Counted from the stretch's first letter, positions 17,597 to 26,597 are shown. The stretch: DNA of 64,000 nt from Puniceicoccaceae bacterium 5H (GCA_009772895.1 WOUP01000005.1:124001-188000), one strand, 5' to 3'. Numbers and translations: made by a program. The notes: generated by a model from the sequence alone, not told the origin.

Positions 17597-19950
17597 GATT
17601 TCGCAGGGTCGTTCAGTTCATTTTTCAGCCAGCTCAAAACGCCGCGGATTTCTTCCAGATCCAGGCGCTCCTTGCCCTGCGTCAGCTCGTCCGCCAGACG
17701 CTTCAAGTCGATATGTACGTGCTGCAGCCCGTGCAATACCCGGATCAGCGCATCCAGTTGACGGAAGTCGAGCGTCTTGGCGAGGCGCTCGAGATCGGGT
17801 AAATCGCGGGCATGGATGAGCAACTGCCGTGCGGTAGGGGTGAGGCTGCGGCGTTGGTCGGCCGACAGCATGGTGGGAGAACCGCCTTTGTGTTGTGCAA
17901 AATACTGCCGCAATATCTCCGCCACCTGATCCAGCGCAACCGGTTTGGGGATCTTGGCGATCACGTTCGTCAGCGTCTGCGTCGAAACATCCTCGATCTG
18001 GTAGGTGGCACTGTTGATGACCACAGGACAAGTGGGCACATCGGCCCGTTGCAGCATGGTCGCGCAAAAGGTCACGCCATCCATTTCAGGCATCGAGATA
18101 TCCATGAAAATCAGATCGGGCGTCACCTGCATCACTTTTTCGAGCGCGTCGCGTCCATTGACCGCCTCACTGGGCGCGTAGCCCAGCTGCACGAGGAAAT
18201 TGACCAGCAGGGAGCGGTTTTCGATATCGTCGTCGACCACCAGAATCCGCTCGCCATGCCCCTGACGTTCGAAGCGGTGACGGTGCTTGCGCGGTGGCGG
18301 CGGCTTCTTCATCGCCACACGCAGTTGCGGCAATTCCACCGTAAAGAGGCTGCCCTGCCCCGCCGTGCTCTTGAGCGAGATACCGCCGCCCATCAAATCG
18401 ATCAGACGCTGGCAGATGGCAAGGCCCAGCCCAGTGCCGCTCTGCTCTCGGTCTTCCTTGCGGTGGACCTGCACGAAGGGGGAGAAAATCAGCGCACGCT
18501 TTTCTTCGGCAATACCGATCCCCGAATCCTCGACCTCCAGCTTCAAATGGGCAATCTCGGAGGTCTCGGTCGGGCCGAAAGACAGCCTGACCCGCACAAA
18601 GCCCTTTTCGGTGTATTTGAGCGAATTGCCCACCAGGTTGACCAGCACCTGCTGAAAGCGTGCCCGATCGAGGAAGACGATCGGCATGGAGTCGGGCGTC
18701 TCGATCGAGAAACGCAGGCCCTTGTTTGTCATCTGGATCGCAAAGATGCTGTCGATCTCCGCCATCACCTCCCTCAAGTCCACCGGCGCAGCATTGATCT
18801 CGATCTTGCCGGCCTCCGCCTTCGACAGGTCCAACAGGTCGTTGATCAGACTCAGCAAGATACGCCCGCTGTTGGTGATCGACTGGAGGTAGCGGCGCGC
18901 AATGGGCTCATTCACCCGTTGTGAAAGCAGTTCGCTAAAGCCGAGGATGGAGTTCATCGGCGTGCGGATCTCGTGGCTCACGTTGGCGAGGAAGTCACTC
19001 TTGGCGCGGTTCGCTTCTTCGGCGCGCTTGCGGGCGGCGGAGAGGTCTTCTTCGATCTCCTGGCGCTCAAGCGTGCTGCTGACCCAACGGCTCATCAGGT
19101 TGATGAATTCCACCTCCAGCGCGGTAAAGGGGGTCGTTCGTGGCTCTGCGCTCGAAAAGTTGAGGGTACCCACGATTTTGCCGCGCCGCCGGATCGGCAC
19201 GCCCACGTAGGATTCCAGGCCGAAGTTCTGATAACACGGGTGCCCCTTGAAGATGCTGTTCCGGGCGTCTTCGGTGTAGGTGATCGTGCCGCGGTCGAGC
19301 GTGAGGTCGCAATAGGTGTTCTGCAGCTCGAATTCCGTGCCCGGCTGCAGCTGCCCATTTTCGTCAAAACAATAGAGCACGCGGTAGGACTGCCCCCGGA
19401 TCTCACTGATAATGCCGATCGAAAGCCCCAGCGAGCGCGTGCCGACCCGCAACGTTTCCGTCAGTTGCGCGCCCAGATTTTCGGCGTCCTGAGACGCCGC
19501 CTGATACAGCAACTGCATGCGCTCCACCTGCTTCTGCCACGCCAACCGCTGTTCCACCTGAGCCGTAATGACCTCGGTGTACATGATCATGCCACCGATG
19601 CTGTCTTCGGCGTCATACCAGGGATCGAGATCGTATTTGACCCATTCCGTCTTGCCGTCCTCGCGTATGAACCAGTCTTCTTCCTGGCGAAACGGCTTTC
19701 CCGCCAGCACTTCCTGGTGGATCTGGCGCCAACGCTCCGGGATCTCCGGAAAGACCTCGTAATGGCTCAGGCCCGTAATATCGCGATCCAGCGGCAGTCC
19801 GTAGTCCCGCAACCAGCGCTCGGTGTAGACAATATAACGCAGCTGCCGGTCGAACACCGCAACGGCAGCCGGGATCCGCCGAACGAAACGAATCAGCTGA
19901 TCGTGATTGAGAAGCGAAAATGGCATGGGGAGTGTGCCAGAATGGAACAA
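17593..19950 (-). CDS. Hybrid sensor histidine kinase PAS-GAF-HK-REC
   Basis: 785 residues, soluble. An N-terminal PAS domain (to about 130), a GAF domain (about 150-310), then SHEIRTPM (His near 330), an ATPase domain with VNLVGNSLKY and GTGLGL, and a receiver with DLIFMDISMPEMDG near 615. A helical tail of about 90 residues follows the receiver; it could be a degenerate phosphotransfer domain but no HPt histidine motif is evident. Start is either 19950 (MFHSG) or 19926 (MPFSLLN); the latter looks more like a PAS N-terminus. It is the first gene of the kinase pair and no DNA-binding regulator is encoded nearby. Confidence 0.9.
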   Translation of the reverse strand: MFHSGTLPMPFSLLNHDQLIRFVRRIPAAVAVFDRQLRYIVYTERWLRDYGLPLDRDITGLSHYEVFPEIPERWRQIHQEVLAGKPFRQEEDWFIREDGKTEWVKYDLDPWYDAEDSIGGMIMYTEVITAQVEQRLAWQKQVERMQLLYQAASQDAENLGAQLTETLRVGTRSLGLSIGIISEIRGQSYRVLYCFDENGQLQPGTEFELQNTYCDLTLDRGTITYTEDARNSIFKGHPCYQNFGLESYVGVPIRRRGKIVGTLNFSSAEPRTTPFTALEVEFINLMSRWVSSTLERQEIEEDLSAARKRAEEANRAKSDFLANVSHEIRTPMNSILGFSELLSQRVNEPIARRYLQSITNSGRILLSLINDLLDLSKAEAGKIEINAAPVDLREVMAEIDSIFAIQMTNKGLRFSIETPDSMPIVFLDRARFQQVLVNLVGNSLKYTEKGFVRVRLSFGPTETSEIAHLKLEVEDSGIGIAEEKRALIFSPFVQVHRKEDREQSGTGLGLAICQRLIDLMGGGISLKSTAGQGSLFTVELPQLRVAMKKPPPPRKHRHRFERQGHGERILVVDDDIENRSLLVNFLVQLGYAPSEAVNGRDALEKVMQVTPDLIFMDISMPEMDGVTFCATMLQRADVPTCPVVINSATYQIEDVSTQTLTNVIAKIPKPVALDQVAEILRQYFAQHKGGSPTMLSADQRRSLTPTARQLLIHARDLPDLERLAKTLDFRQLDALIRVLHGLQHVHIDLKRLADELTQGKERLDLEEIRGVLSWLKNELNDPAKS

Positions 19951-20036
19951 AGACTAGAGACAAAAATAGCGCTAATCCATTTGGCACACCTCGTCAACGA
20001 AAGCCGTTTGCCTGTGAAGAATTTTGTTTAAGCGGT

Positions 20037-22241
20037 CTATCCAGCAGCCTGCCGGTTCCTGGCCAACGTTGCATCCTTCGCCGGCGCCTCCTCCGCAGCC
20101 ACGTATTCGCGGCGCACGTCAAATTCGGCCTGCTTACCCGCGTTCCACTGTTCCACCGGGCGCAAATAGCCCACCACGCGGCTGTAGATCTCCGTCTCGC
20201 CCCCGCAGTGGGGGCATTGGTGGTGTTCGCCCGTCAGGTAGCCATGCTCCGCACAGACGCTGAAGGTGGGCGTGAGCGAGAAGTAAGGCAGCCGGTAGCT
20301 CTCGGCCACACGGCGGATCAGGCGCTTCGTCACCTCCAGATCCCGGATACGCTCGCCAAGGAAGAGGTGTAGCACAGTGCCGCCGGTATAGCGCGTTTGC
20401 AGCTCGTCCTGCAGGTCCAGCGCCTCGAAGAGATCGTCGGTATAGTTGACCGGCAGGTGCGTGCTGTTGGTGTAAAAGGGCTCGGCCCCGCGCTCGCGCA
20501 CCGCGCGGGCGTTGGCAAAGACGATATCGGGGAAGCGGGCCTGATCGGCTTTCGCGAAACGGTAGGTCGTCGACTCACCCGGCGTAGCCTCCAGGTTGTA
20601 GAGGTGCCCCGTCTCTTGCTGGTAGCTCACCAGCCGCTCGCGCATGAAGTCGAGCACCGCCTGGGCAAAGGCTTGCCCCTCCGGTTGACCGATGTCCTTG
20701 CCCAGCAGGTTCAGGCAGGCCTCGTTCATGCCCAGCAGGCCGATGGTGCTGAAGTGGTTGGCCCAATACGTGCCGCGCCGCTCCTTCACATCTCGCAGGT
20801 AAAAATTGGTGTAGGGATAAAGGCCGCCGTCGGTCAGGCGCTCAAGCAGCTTGCGCTTCACCTCGAGGCTGTCCCGCGCGATGTCCATCAGCCGGCCGAG
20901 GCGCGCGTAAAAGTCCGCCTCGGTGGTCGCCAGGTAGCCGAGGCGCGGCAGGTTGATCGTCACCACGCCCACGGAGCCCGTCAGCGGATGGGCGCCAAAA
21001 AGGCCCCCGCCCCGCTTGTCCAGCTGCGTATTGTCGATGCGCAGGCGGCAGCACATGCTGCGCGCATCCTCGGGGTCCATGTCGCTGTTGATGAAGTTAC
21101 TGAAATAGGGCACGCCATACTTCGCCGTCATTTCCCACAGGGGGGCATGCTCGGGGTTCTCCCAGTCGAAGTCCTTCGTGAGGTTGATCGTCGGGATGGG
21201 GAAAGTCAGGATACGGCCGCGCGCATCGCCGTCGGCATACAGCTCGAAGAGCGCCTTGTTGAAGCGGTCCATTTCGGGCTGGAACTCGCCGTAGGTCTCC
21301 GGCTGCAGCTCGCCGCCGCGGATCACCGGGTGGTCTCGGTAGTGACTGGGGCACTTCAAATCCAGCGTGATGTTCGTGAAAGGCGTCTGAAAGCCCACCC
21401 GCGTCGGCACGTTGACGTTGAACATGAACTCCTGCAGGGCCTGCTTCAGCTCGGCATCGGTCAACTTGTCGTAGCGGATAAAGGGCGCCAGCAGCGTATC
21501 GAAGCTGCTGAAGGCCTGCGCCCCCGCCGCCTCCCCCTGCAGCGTATAGAAGAAGTTGACCACTTGCCCCAGCGCCGCACGGAAGTGCTTGGCCGGGCGG
21601 CTTTCCAGCTTGCCCGTGACACCGCGGAAGCCTTCCTTGAGCAGGTCGAACAAGTCCCAACCGACACAGTAGACACTGATCAGGTTGAGGTCGTGCAGGT
21701 GGAAATCGCCGTGCTCGTGGGCTTCCTGGACCTCCGCACTGTAGACCTTGCGCAACCAGTAGCTCTTGCTGAGGCTGCTGGAGAGGTAGTGGTTGAGCCC
21801 CTGTAGCGAAAAGCTCATGTTGCTGTTTTCCTTCACCTCCCAGTCCAGCCGGCTGAGGTATTGGTCGACCTTGTCCACGTCGGCCGCCTGCTGGATCTCA
21901 CGCAACCGGGCGTGCTGCTCGCGATACACGATATAGGCGCGGGCGGTCGCACGGAAGGGCGACATCAGCAGTACCTCCTCCGTCACGTCCTGGATCTGCT
22001 CCACCGTCGGCACGTCGACCGTCAGCGTCGACAGCGAGAGTTCGACCACGCGCACTGCCAGGCGCAACGCCACGTCTTGCTTGAACTCGCCGGTCGCCTC
22101 GCCGGCCTTGGCGATGGAGGCGGCGATCTTCTTCGTATCGAAGGGCACGATGCGGCCGTTCCGTTTCTTCACCTGAGAGAACAGACCGGTCTTACTGGCG
22201 ATGTAGGCGTCGAGGTGGGCGTTGGGAGAAAGCTCTAGCAT
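20037..22241 (-). CDS. nrdD: Anaerobic (class III) ribonucleoside-triphosphate reductase
   Basis: 734 residues. Reduces ribonucleotides to deoxyribonucleotides without oxygen, using a glycyl radical. An N-terminal ATP cone (KRNGRIVPFDTKKIAASI) gives allosteric control. The active-site region includes MCCRLRIDN, and the C-terminal RVVGYL (near 688) carries the radical glycine. A zinc site is formed by CAEHGY and CPHCGG just before it. The activase NrdG is not in the window, so it must lie elsewhere. Upstream are NrdR-like boxes and DnaA-box matches. The presence of this gene indicates anaerobic or microaerobic growth capacity. Confidence 0.95.
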   Translation of the reverse strand: MLELSPNAHLDAYIASKTGLFSQVKKRNGRIVPFDTKKIAASIAKAGEATGEFKQDVALRLAVRVVELSLSTLTVDVPTVEQIQDVTEEVLLMSPFRATARAYIVYREQHARLREIQQAADVDKVDQYLSRLDWEVKENSNMSFSLQGLNHYLSSSLSKSYWLRKVYSAEVQEAHEHGDFHLHDLNLISVYCVGWDLFDLLKEGFRGVTGKLESRPAKHFRAALGQVVNFFYTLQGEAAGAQAFSSFDTLLAPFIRYDKLTDAELKQALQEFMFNVNVPTRVGFQTPFTNITLDLKCPSHYRDHPVIRGGELQPETYGEFQPEMDRFNKALFELYADGDARGRILTFPIPTINLTKDFDWENPEHAPLWEMTAKYGVPYFSNFINSDMDPEDARSMCCRLRIDNTQLDKRGGGLFGAHPLTGSVGVVTINLPRLGYLATTEADFYARLGRLMDIARDSLEVKRKLLERLTDGGLYPYTNFYLRDVKERRGTYWANHFSTIGLLGMNEACLNLLGKDIGQPEGQAFAQAVLDFMRERLVSYQQETGHLYNLEATPGESTTYRFAKADQARFPDIVFANARAVRERGAEPFYTNSTHLPVNYTDDLFEALDLQDELQTRYTGGTVLHLFLGERIRDLEVTKRLIRRVAESYRLPYFSLTPTFSVCAEHGYLTGEHHQCPHCGGETEIYSRVVGYLRPVEQWNAGKQAEFDVRREYVAAEEAPAKDATLARNRQAAG

Positions 22242-22270
22242 GACAGCGGTAGATAAGGGGTTAGGGAAAC

Positions 22271-22329
22271 AGTGGATAAAATGTGAACAAGCCTGTGAAT
22301 AAACTACATTTAGTGGCTAGTTATTCACA
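22271..22329. promoter_or_regulatory. DnaA-box cluster, nrdD-proximal
   Basis: TGTGAATAA at 22294-22302 and TTATTCACA at 22321-22329 both fit the DnaA-box consensus TTWTNCACA perfectly, in opposite orientation. AGTGGATAA at 22271-22279 is an 8/9 match. The inverted pair flanks one NrdR-like box and could also form a hairpin in the nrdD leader. Confidence 0.5.
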
Positions 22330-22348
22330 TACCTACAACATATAGTGC
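22301..22348 (-). promoter_or_regulatory. Tandem NrdR-like boxes upstream of nrdD
   Basis: Box 1 (22333-22348, read on the minus strand) is GCACTATATGTTGTAG; box 2 (22301-22316) is CCACTAAATGTAGTTT. Each fits about 12 of 16 positions of the known NrdR consensus acaCwAtATaTwGtgt. Their starts are exactly 32 bp apart, three helical turns, which is the spacing known for functional NrdR box pairs. This implies repression of nrdD by NrdR when dATP is plentiful. Confidence 0.75.
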
Positions 22349-22370
22349 CTAATCCCTTTTCTCCAAAGTC

Positions 22371-22477
22371 AAAAAAGACACACCAGACCTCCTTTCAGAT
22401 GACCTGAACGCAGCGATAAGGAGGGGTGCAAAGACGCTAGGGAGGGTGCCTCAGGCCGGCTCCCGCCGCTCGTGTCT
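22371..22477 (-). ncRNA. Candidate structured small RNA (three-way junction with T tract)
   Basis: On the minus strand AGACAC (22477-22472) pairs with GTGTCT (22381-22376), closing about 107 nt, and is followed by six T. Inside are two side-by-side stems: GGGAG/CTCCC (22464-22460 with 22444-22440) and CCTCCTT/AAGGAGG (22424-22418 with 22394-22388). The second is capped by TTCAG/CTGAA. It ends before the NrdR boxes, so it is more likely an independent small RNA than an nrdD riboswitch. No known class was matched with confidence. Confidence 0.4.
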
Positions 22478-22492
22478 GCCACCACTCAGGGA

Positions 22493-22540
22493 TGTGAATA
22501 ACTCTGTGAATTAAGGCCATTAAGCATCCTGTTATTCACA
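22493..22540. promoter_or_regulatory. DnaA-box pair, valS-proximal
   Basis: TGTGAATAA at 22493-22501 and TTATTCACA at 22532-22540 are again an inverted pair of perfect matches, with an 8/9 match TGTGAATTA at 22505-22513 between them. Confidence 0.5.
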
Positions 22541-22603
22541 AATTCCCCGTTTCACGGCCTCCGGCGCCCCCGTCCATGCAGGTGACGGGGCACAAGCGTC
22601 CGT

Positions 22604-22645
22604 ACAAAAACGCACGGCCGCAGGCATGACATCCTGACGGCCGTG
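22604..22645 (-). terminator. Rho-independent terminator after valS
   Basis: On the minus strand CACGGCCG pairs with CGGCCGTG, extended by an inner CAGG/CCTG stem, and is followed by CGTTTTTG. It lies 43 bp after the valS stop. Confidence 0.8.
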
Positions 22646-22687
22646 GAAAGGTATCTGGCGGCCCTGAGCCGCTGTTGAGCGGGAAGC

Positions 22688-25525
22688 CTAGCCCAGGCTG
22701 GCCAGCAGACGCTCGATCTCTTCCTTTTTGGCCTTGGTCTCGGCGAGCTGGGCACGGGCGCCTTCGACCACGTTGGCCGGGGCCTGGTTGACGAACTTGT
22801 CGTTGCTCAGTTTGGCCTCGCCCGACTTGATGCCCTTTTCGAGCTTGGCCAACTCCTTGCCCAGGCGCTCCTTTTCCGCTGCCACGTCGATCGCGCTGGC
22901 GAGGTCGAGGAAGATCGTGCCGAGGCTCGTAACCGTGGCGGGCATGCCGTCCGGGCGCTGCTCGATGGTCGGCATCTCGCCCGCCGGGATCAGGTTGAGG
23001 ATCGTGGGCAGGTTTTCTTCCACGATGGCGCGCATCGCCGCGTCATCGGCCAGGTAGCGCAGCGCGACGTCCTTGCGATTGGCCACGTTGTAATTGGCCT
23101 TGAGCGCGCGGGCCTGGGTGATGAGTTCCTTGACTTGCTCCACCTGATGGGCCACTGCGGCATCGAGCGCGATGCCCATGCCGGCCAGCTCACGACGCAG
23201 CTGCGCGGCGGTGCAGAGGCGGCTGTCTTGCAGGAATTCCTGCCCCTCGCCCACGTAACCCAGCTCCTGCCACAGCTCTTCGGCGATGAAGGGCATCAGC
23301 GGCTCGGCGAGCTGCAAGGTCTGGCGCAGGCACAGGTCGAGGATCGCCAGCACGGTGTCGCGCGTCGACTCGTCGCGCAGCTTGGTCTTGGAAGCCTCGA
23401 CATACCAGTCGCAATAGTCGCTCCAGAAAAAGGCGTAGAGCTCCTGTGGGTACGGGTGCATCTCGAAGCGCGCGAAGGCGTCGGCGATGCCCTGGGTGGA
23501 CTCGATCAGGCGGTGCAGGATCCAGTGGTCGTAGCGGTCGAGCTTCGAGGCGTCGATGCGGCGCAGGATCTGGCCCAGCCCGGAGTTGTCCCCGGCCGGA
23601 CCGCTCATCTGGCGGAAGCGGCAGGCGTTCCACAGCTTGTTGCAGAAGTTGCGGCCCAGCTCCACCGAGGGCGACTGGATGGCCTGGTCTCCCTTGGCCG
23701 GCTGGAACTCGAAGCGGATGTCCTGGCCCTTGGGGGCGATGCTGACGATGCCGTAGCGCAAGGCGTCGGCCCCGTAGGCGGCGATCAGGTCGAGCGGATC
23801 GGGCGAGTTGCCGAGGCTCTTGGACATCTTGCGGCCCAGGCCGTCGCGGATCAAACCGGTGATGTAGACGTCGCGGAACGGCAGGCGCGCAGCGATCTCG
23901 GCATCGGTCAGCTCACGCTTGTCGCCGCCGCTGAACTCGAGGCCAGCCATGACCATGCGGGCCACCCAGAGGAAAATGATGTCGAAGCCCGTCACGAGCG
24001 TGCTCGTGGGGTAGAAGTATTCCAGCTCCTGCTTCTGCCCGTCCTGCGGGTTGGGCCAGCCGAAGTTGGCCAGCGGCCAGAGCCAGGACGAGGCCCAGGT
24101 ATCGAGCACGTCTTCTTCCTGCTCCCAGTTTTCGGGGTCGGCCGGCCCCTCGACCGACACGTGCACGAGCTCCGGATTCTGGTAGTCCGCCTCCGTTAAC
24201 GCGCTGCGGTCGACGCCCTTCTTGTACCACACGGGGATGCGGTGGCCCCACCAGAGCTGACGGCTGACGCACCAGTCGATGTTGTCGCGCTCCATCGTGT
24301 CGAGCCAGTGGCGGTAGGTCTTGGCCCAGCGCTGCGGGTGGAAGCGCAGCAGCGGCTCGCCCTTGGCGTCCTTGGCCTCGATCGCGCGCTTGGCCTCGGC
24401 CACCTTGGGGTAGCGCAGCCACCATTGCATGGTCAGGCGCGGCTCGATCGGCACATCCGCGCGCTCGGAAAAGCCCACATTGTTCTCGTAGGGCTCCTTC
24501 TCGATCAGCAGGCCCAGCTCGTCCAGCTTTTGCGCCGCCGCCTTGCGCGCCTCGAAGCGGTCCATGCCCACAAAGACCTGGGCGCGCTCGTGGATCGTGC
24601 CATCGGGGTTGAGCACGTCCAGGATCGGCAGGTTGTGGCGCTGACCGATGTCAAAGTCCACCGTATCGTGGGCGGGCGTCACCTTCAGCGCGCCGGTGCC
24701 GAATTCCTTGTCCACCGCGGCGTCGGCCACGATCGGAATCGGTTCGCGCGGGAAGGGGCGCCAGATCATCTTGCCCACCAGGTGCTGGTAGCGCTCGTCC
24801 TCCGGGTGCACGGCCACGGCCGTATCGCCCATGATCGTTTCCGGGCGGGTGGTCGAAATCTCCAGGTGTGTGCGCGTCACGCCGTCGGCGCCGGTGGCCG
24901 GCTCGACCAACTCATAGCGCATCTTGTAGAAGAAGCCCTTTTGCGGCTTCATGATCACCTCTTCATTGGAGAGGGCCGTCTGGCTGACGGGGCACCAGTT
25001 GCTCATGCGCAGGCCGCGGTAGATGTAGCCGCGGCGGTAGAGCTCCACAAAGGCGGTCAGCACGGCCTGGGAATAGCCCTCGTCGAGCGTGAAGCTCGTA
25101 CGGCTCCAGTCGCAGGACGCGCCCAGCTTGCGCAGCTGGTTGAGGATGATGCCCCCGTGCTCTTCCTTCCACTGCCACACCTCTTCGAGGAATTTCTCGC
25201 GACCGAGGTCGCGGCGGTGCTGGCCACGCTCGCGCAGCTTGCGCTCCACCCGCGTCTGGGTGGCGATGCCCGCGTGGTCGGTGCCGGGGAACCACAGCGC
25301 CTCCTTGCCCTCCAGCCGTGCGCGACGGGTAAAGATGTCCTGCAACGTGTTGTTGAGGATGTGCCCCATGTGGAGCATGCCCGTGACGTTGGGGGGCGGG
25401 ATCATGATGGTATGCGGCTGCTTCTCGGGAGCCACGTGCGCCGCGAAGGCACCGTGCTGCTCCCAGGCAGCATACCATTTATCTTCCACCTGCGATGGGT
25501 CGTAAGCTTTGGCGAGGTCAGGCAT
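22688..25525 (-). CDS. valS: Valyl-tRNA synthetase
   Basis: 945 residues, typical for the family. Class I signature HMGH near residue 52 (PPPNVTGMLHMGH), the editing domain with STTRPETIMGDTA, the KMSKS loop GRKMSKSLGNSPDPLD near 565, and the C-terminal coiled-coil arm (KEELGKELAKLEKGIKSGEAKL type). The start MPDLAKAYDPSQVEDKW aligns with the normal N-terminus. It has its own terminator, so it is probably transcribed alone. Confidence 0.97.
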   Translation of the reverse strand: MPDLAKAYDPSQVEDKWYAAWEQHGAFAAHVAPEKQPHTIMIPPPNVTGMLHMGHILNNTLQDIFTRRARLEGKEALWFPGTDHAGIATQTRVERKLRERGQHRRDLGREKFLEEVWQWKEEHGGIILNQLRKLGASCDWSRTSFTLDEGYSQAVLTAFVELYRRGYIYRGLRMSNWCPVSQTALSNEEVIMKPQKGFFYKMRYELVEPATGADGVTRTHLEISTTRPETIMGDTAVAVHPEDERYQHLVGKMIWRPFPREPIPIVADAAVDKEFGTGALKVTPAHDTVDFDIGQRHNLPILDVLNPDGTIHERAQVFVGMDRFEARKAAAQKLDELGLLIEKEPYENNVGFSERADVPIEPRLTMQWWLRYPKVAEAKRAIEAKDAKGEPLLRFHPQRWAKTYRHWLDTMERDNIDWCVSRQLWWGHRIPVWYKKGVDRSALTEADYQNPELVHVSVEGPADPENWEQEEDVLDTWASSWLWPLANFGWPNPQDGQKQELEYFYPTSTLVTGFDIIFLWVARMVMAGLEFSGGDKRELTDAEIAARLPFRDVYITGLIRDGLGRKMSKSLGNSPDPLDLIAAYGADALRYGIVSIAPKGQDIRFEFQPAKGDQAIQSPSVELGRNFCNKLWNACRFRQMSGPAGDNSGLGQILRRIDASKLDRYDHWILHRLIESTQGIADAFARFEMHPYPQELYAFFWSDYCDWYVEASKTKLRDESTRDTVLAILDLCLRQTLQLAEPLMPFIAEELWQELGYVGEGQEFLQDSRLCTAAQLRRELAGMGIALDAAVAHQVEQVKELITQARALKANYNVANRKDVALRYLADDAAMRAIVEENLPTILNLIPAGEMPTIEQRPDGMPATVTSLGTIFLDLASAIDVAAEKERLGKELAKLEKGIKSGEAKLSNDKFVNQAPANVVEGARAQLAETKAKKEEIERLLASLG

Positions 25526-25833
25526 GGCCGTCGGAACTGTAGAAAATCCACGCGCGCGAAGCCCCAGCGGCCCCGCAACGCAAAAGATTAGAAATCACCA
25601 AGCCGCGCCGGGGTAGTCAAAGGGAAAAGCGGCGCAGGCAAAACGTAGAACGGCGAAAAGGCGTCGGCGATACGAATGCTCAGACGCTTCCATACGCTTG
25701 CCATCGCCCTCCTTCACCTGAGGCCATCGCTGGAAAAACCTTAGATGCCGACCTTTTACCCGCATGCGATCTCTCGCGGGCTTTCGCCATTGACATGAGC
25801 TAACCGTGCACCTCGATTAGCACACGTCAATCT
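25526..25833. other. Divergent intergenic region valS / PEP-CTERM gene
   Basis: 308 bp with no gene or RNA recognised. It must hold both promoters; no clear -10/-35 pair stands out. Confidence 0.4.
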
Positions 25834-26538
25834 ATGCATAAACTCCCCTTACTCTTCCTGATGGTCGCCACTGGTGCGGCCTCCACCCATGCGGCCGTAT
25901 CGACTTCGATCGAAACCGTTACCGGCACGGTGGCCGTCGACGGCTCCGCGACCGACTTCATTGTCTTCAATAGCGACAATTACATCACCAAGGACGGCGG
26001 CGGCAGCCTCTTCTCTGCCTCGGCCGACGGTGCGATCTTTCAGGGTGGCAACGGTGCCTACGACGCCATCACCTGGACCAACGGCACTCCAATTGCCAGC
26101 GGCAGTACCAACACCAGCGCCTATGTGGGCTTCGGCTCCGGATTCGCCGCAGACCAATCGAGCTACTTCGAGCTGGATGTCACGCTGCCGACGGGCAATG
26201 CCAACGTGAACATCTGGCTGCTCCCCAACAGCAACGGCGGCACTTTGACCTATGAGTTTTCCATGGGTACGGGCACCGACTCGTATCAGTCCAGCACGAT
26301 CTCCGATCCCGATAGTAGCGACATGACGCTCTACTCCTTCGAGTTGACGGGCTTTGCGCCGGGCGAAACCGCCACCTTCCGCTTCGACAACGTGTCCGGT
26401 AGTAACAACTGGCACAACGTCGGCCTGCTCGCCGCCGAGATCAATTCGACGGCCGCCGTGCCCGAGCCCTCAACCTACGCTTTTGCCGCCGGCATCGCCG
26501 CCCTCCTGGGCCTGTGTGTCGTGCGCCGCAAGCGCTAG
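25834..26538 (+). CDS. PEP-CTERM sorted secreted protein
   Basis: 234 residues. An N-terminal signal peptide (PLLFLMVATGAASTHA) and a Ser/Thr/Gly/Asn-rich beta-type middle. The C-terminus has the full sorting signal: VPEPSTYA, a hydrophobic helix (FAAGIAALLGLCVV) and RRKR. PEP-CTERM proteins are processed by exosortase and usually end in the extracellular matrix or outer surface; no exosortase gene is in the window. The ligand or role is unknown. A strong terminator follows. Confidence 0.88.
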   Translation: MHKLPLLFLMVATGAASTHAAVSTSIETVTGTVAVDGSATDFIVFNSDNYITKDGGGSLFSASADGAIFQGGNGAYDAITWTNGTPIASGSTNTSAYVGFGSGFAADQSSYFELDVTLPTGNANVNIWLLPNSNGGTLTYEFSMGTGTDSYQSSTISDPDSSDMTLYSFELTGFAPGETATFRFDNVSGSNNWHNVGLLAAEINSTAAVPEPSTYAFAAGIAALLGLCVVRRKR

Positions 26539-26565
26539 CACGCCCCACCGCAGGCATTTGCCTGG

Positions 26566-26597
26566 CGCCCCGCTGTTTTAGCAGTGGGGCTTTTTTG
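26566..26597 (+). terminator. Rho-independent terminator after PEP-CTERM gene
   Basis: GCCCCGCTG pairs with CAGTGGGGC (one G-T pair) around a TTTTAG loop, followed by six T. A small CAGGCA/TGCCTG palindrome lies just upstream (26551-26564). Confidence 0.9.

Larger units (their letters stand above)
22242..22687 (-). promoter_or_regulatory. 446-bp regulatory region between valS and nrdD
   Basis: No protein gene. Going from nrdD towards valS it contains tandem NrdR-like boxes, DnaA-box matches, an RNA three-way-junction candidate with a T tract, a second DnaA-box pair, a GC hairpin at 22567-22590 (CCCCGTC/GACGGGG), and the valS terminator. The main elements are described separately. Confidence 0.7.

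Noticed and set aside
22371-22477. Assignment of the structured region to SRP RNA, a c-di-GMP-I, TPP or cobalamin riboswitch, or a hammerhead ribozyme
   Set aside because: Short resemblances (for example GGTGCAAAG or CAGGTCA) were seen, but the required paired core and conserved loops of each class are incomplete on both strands.
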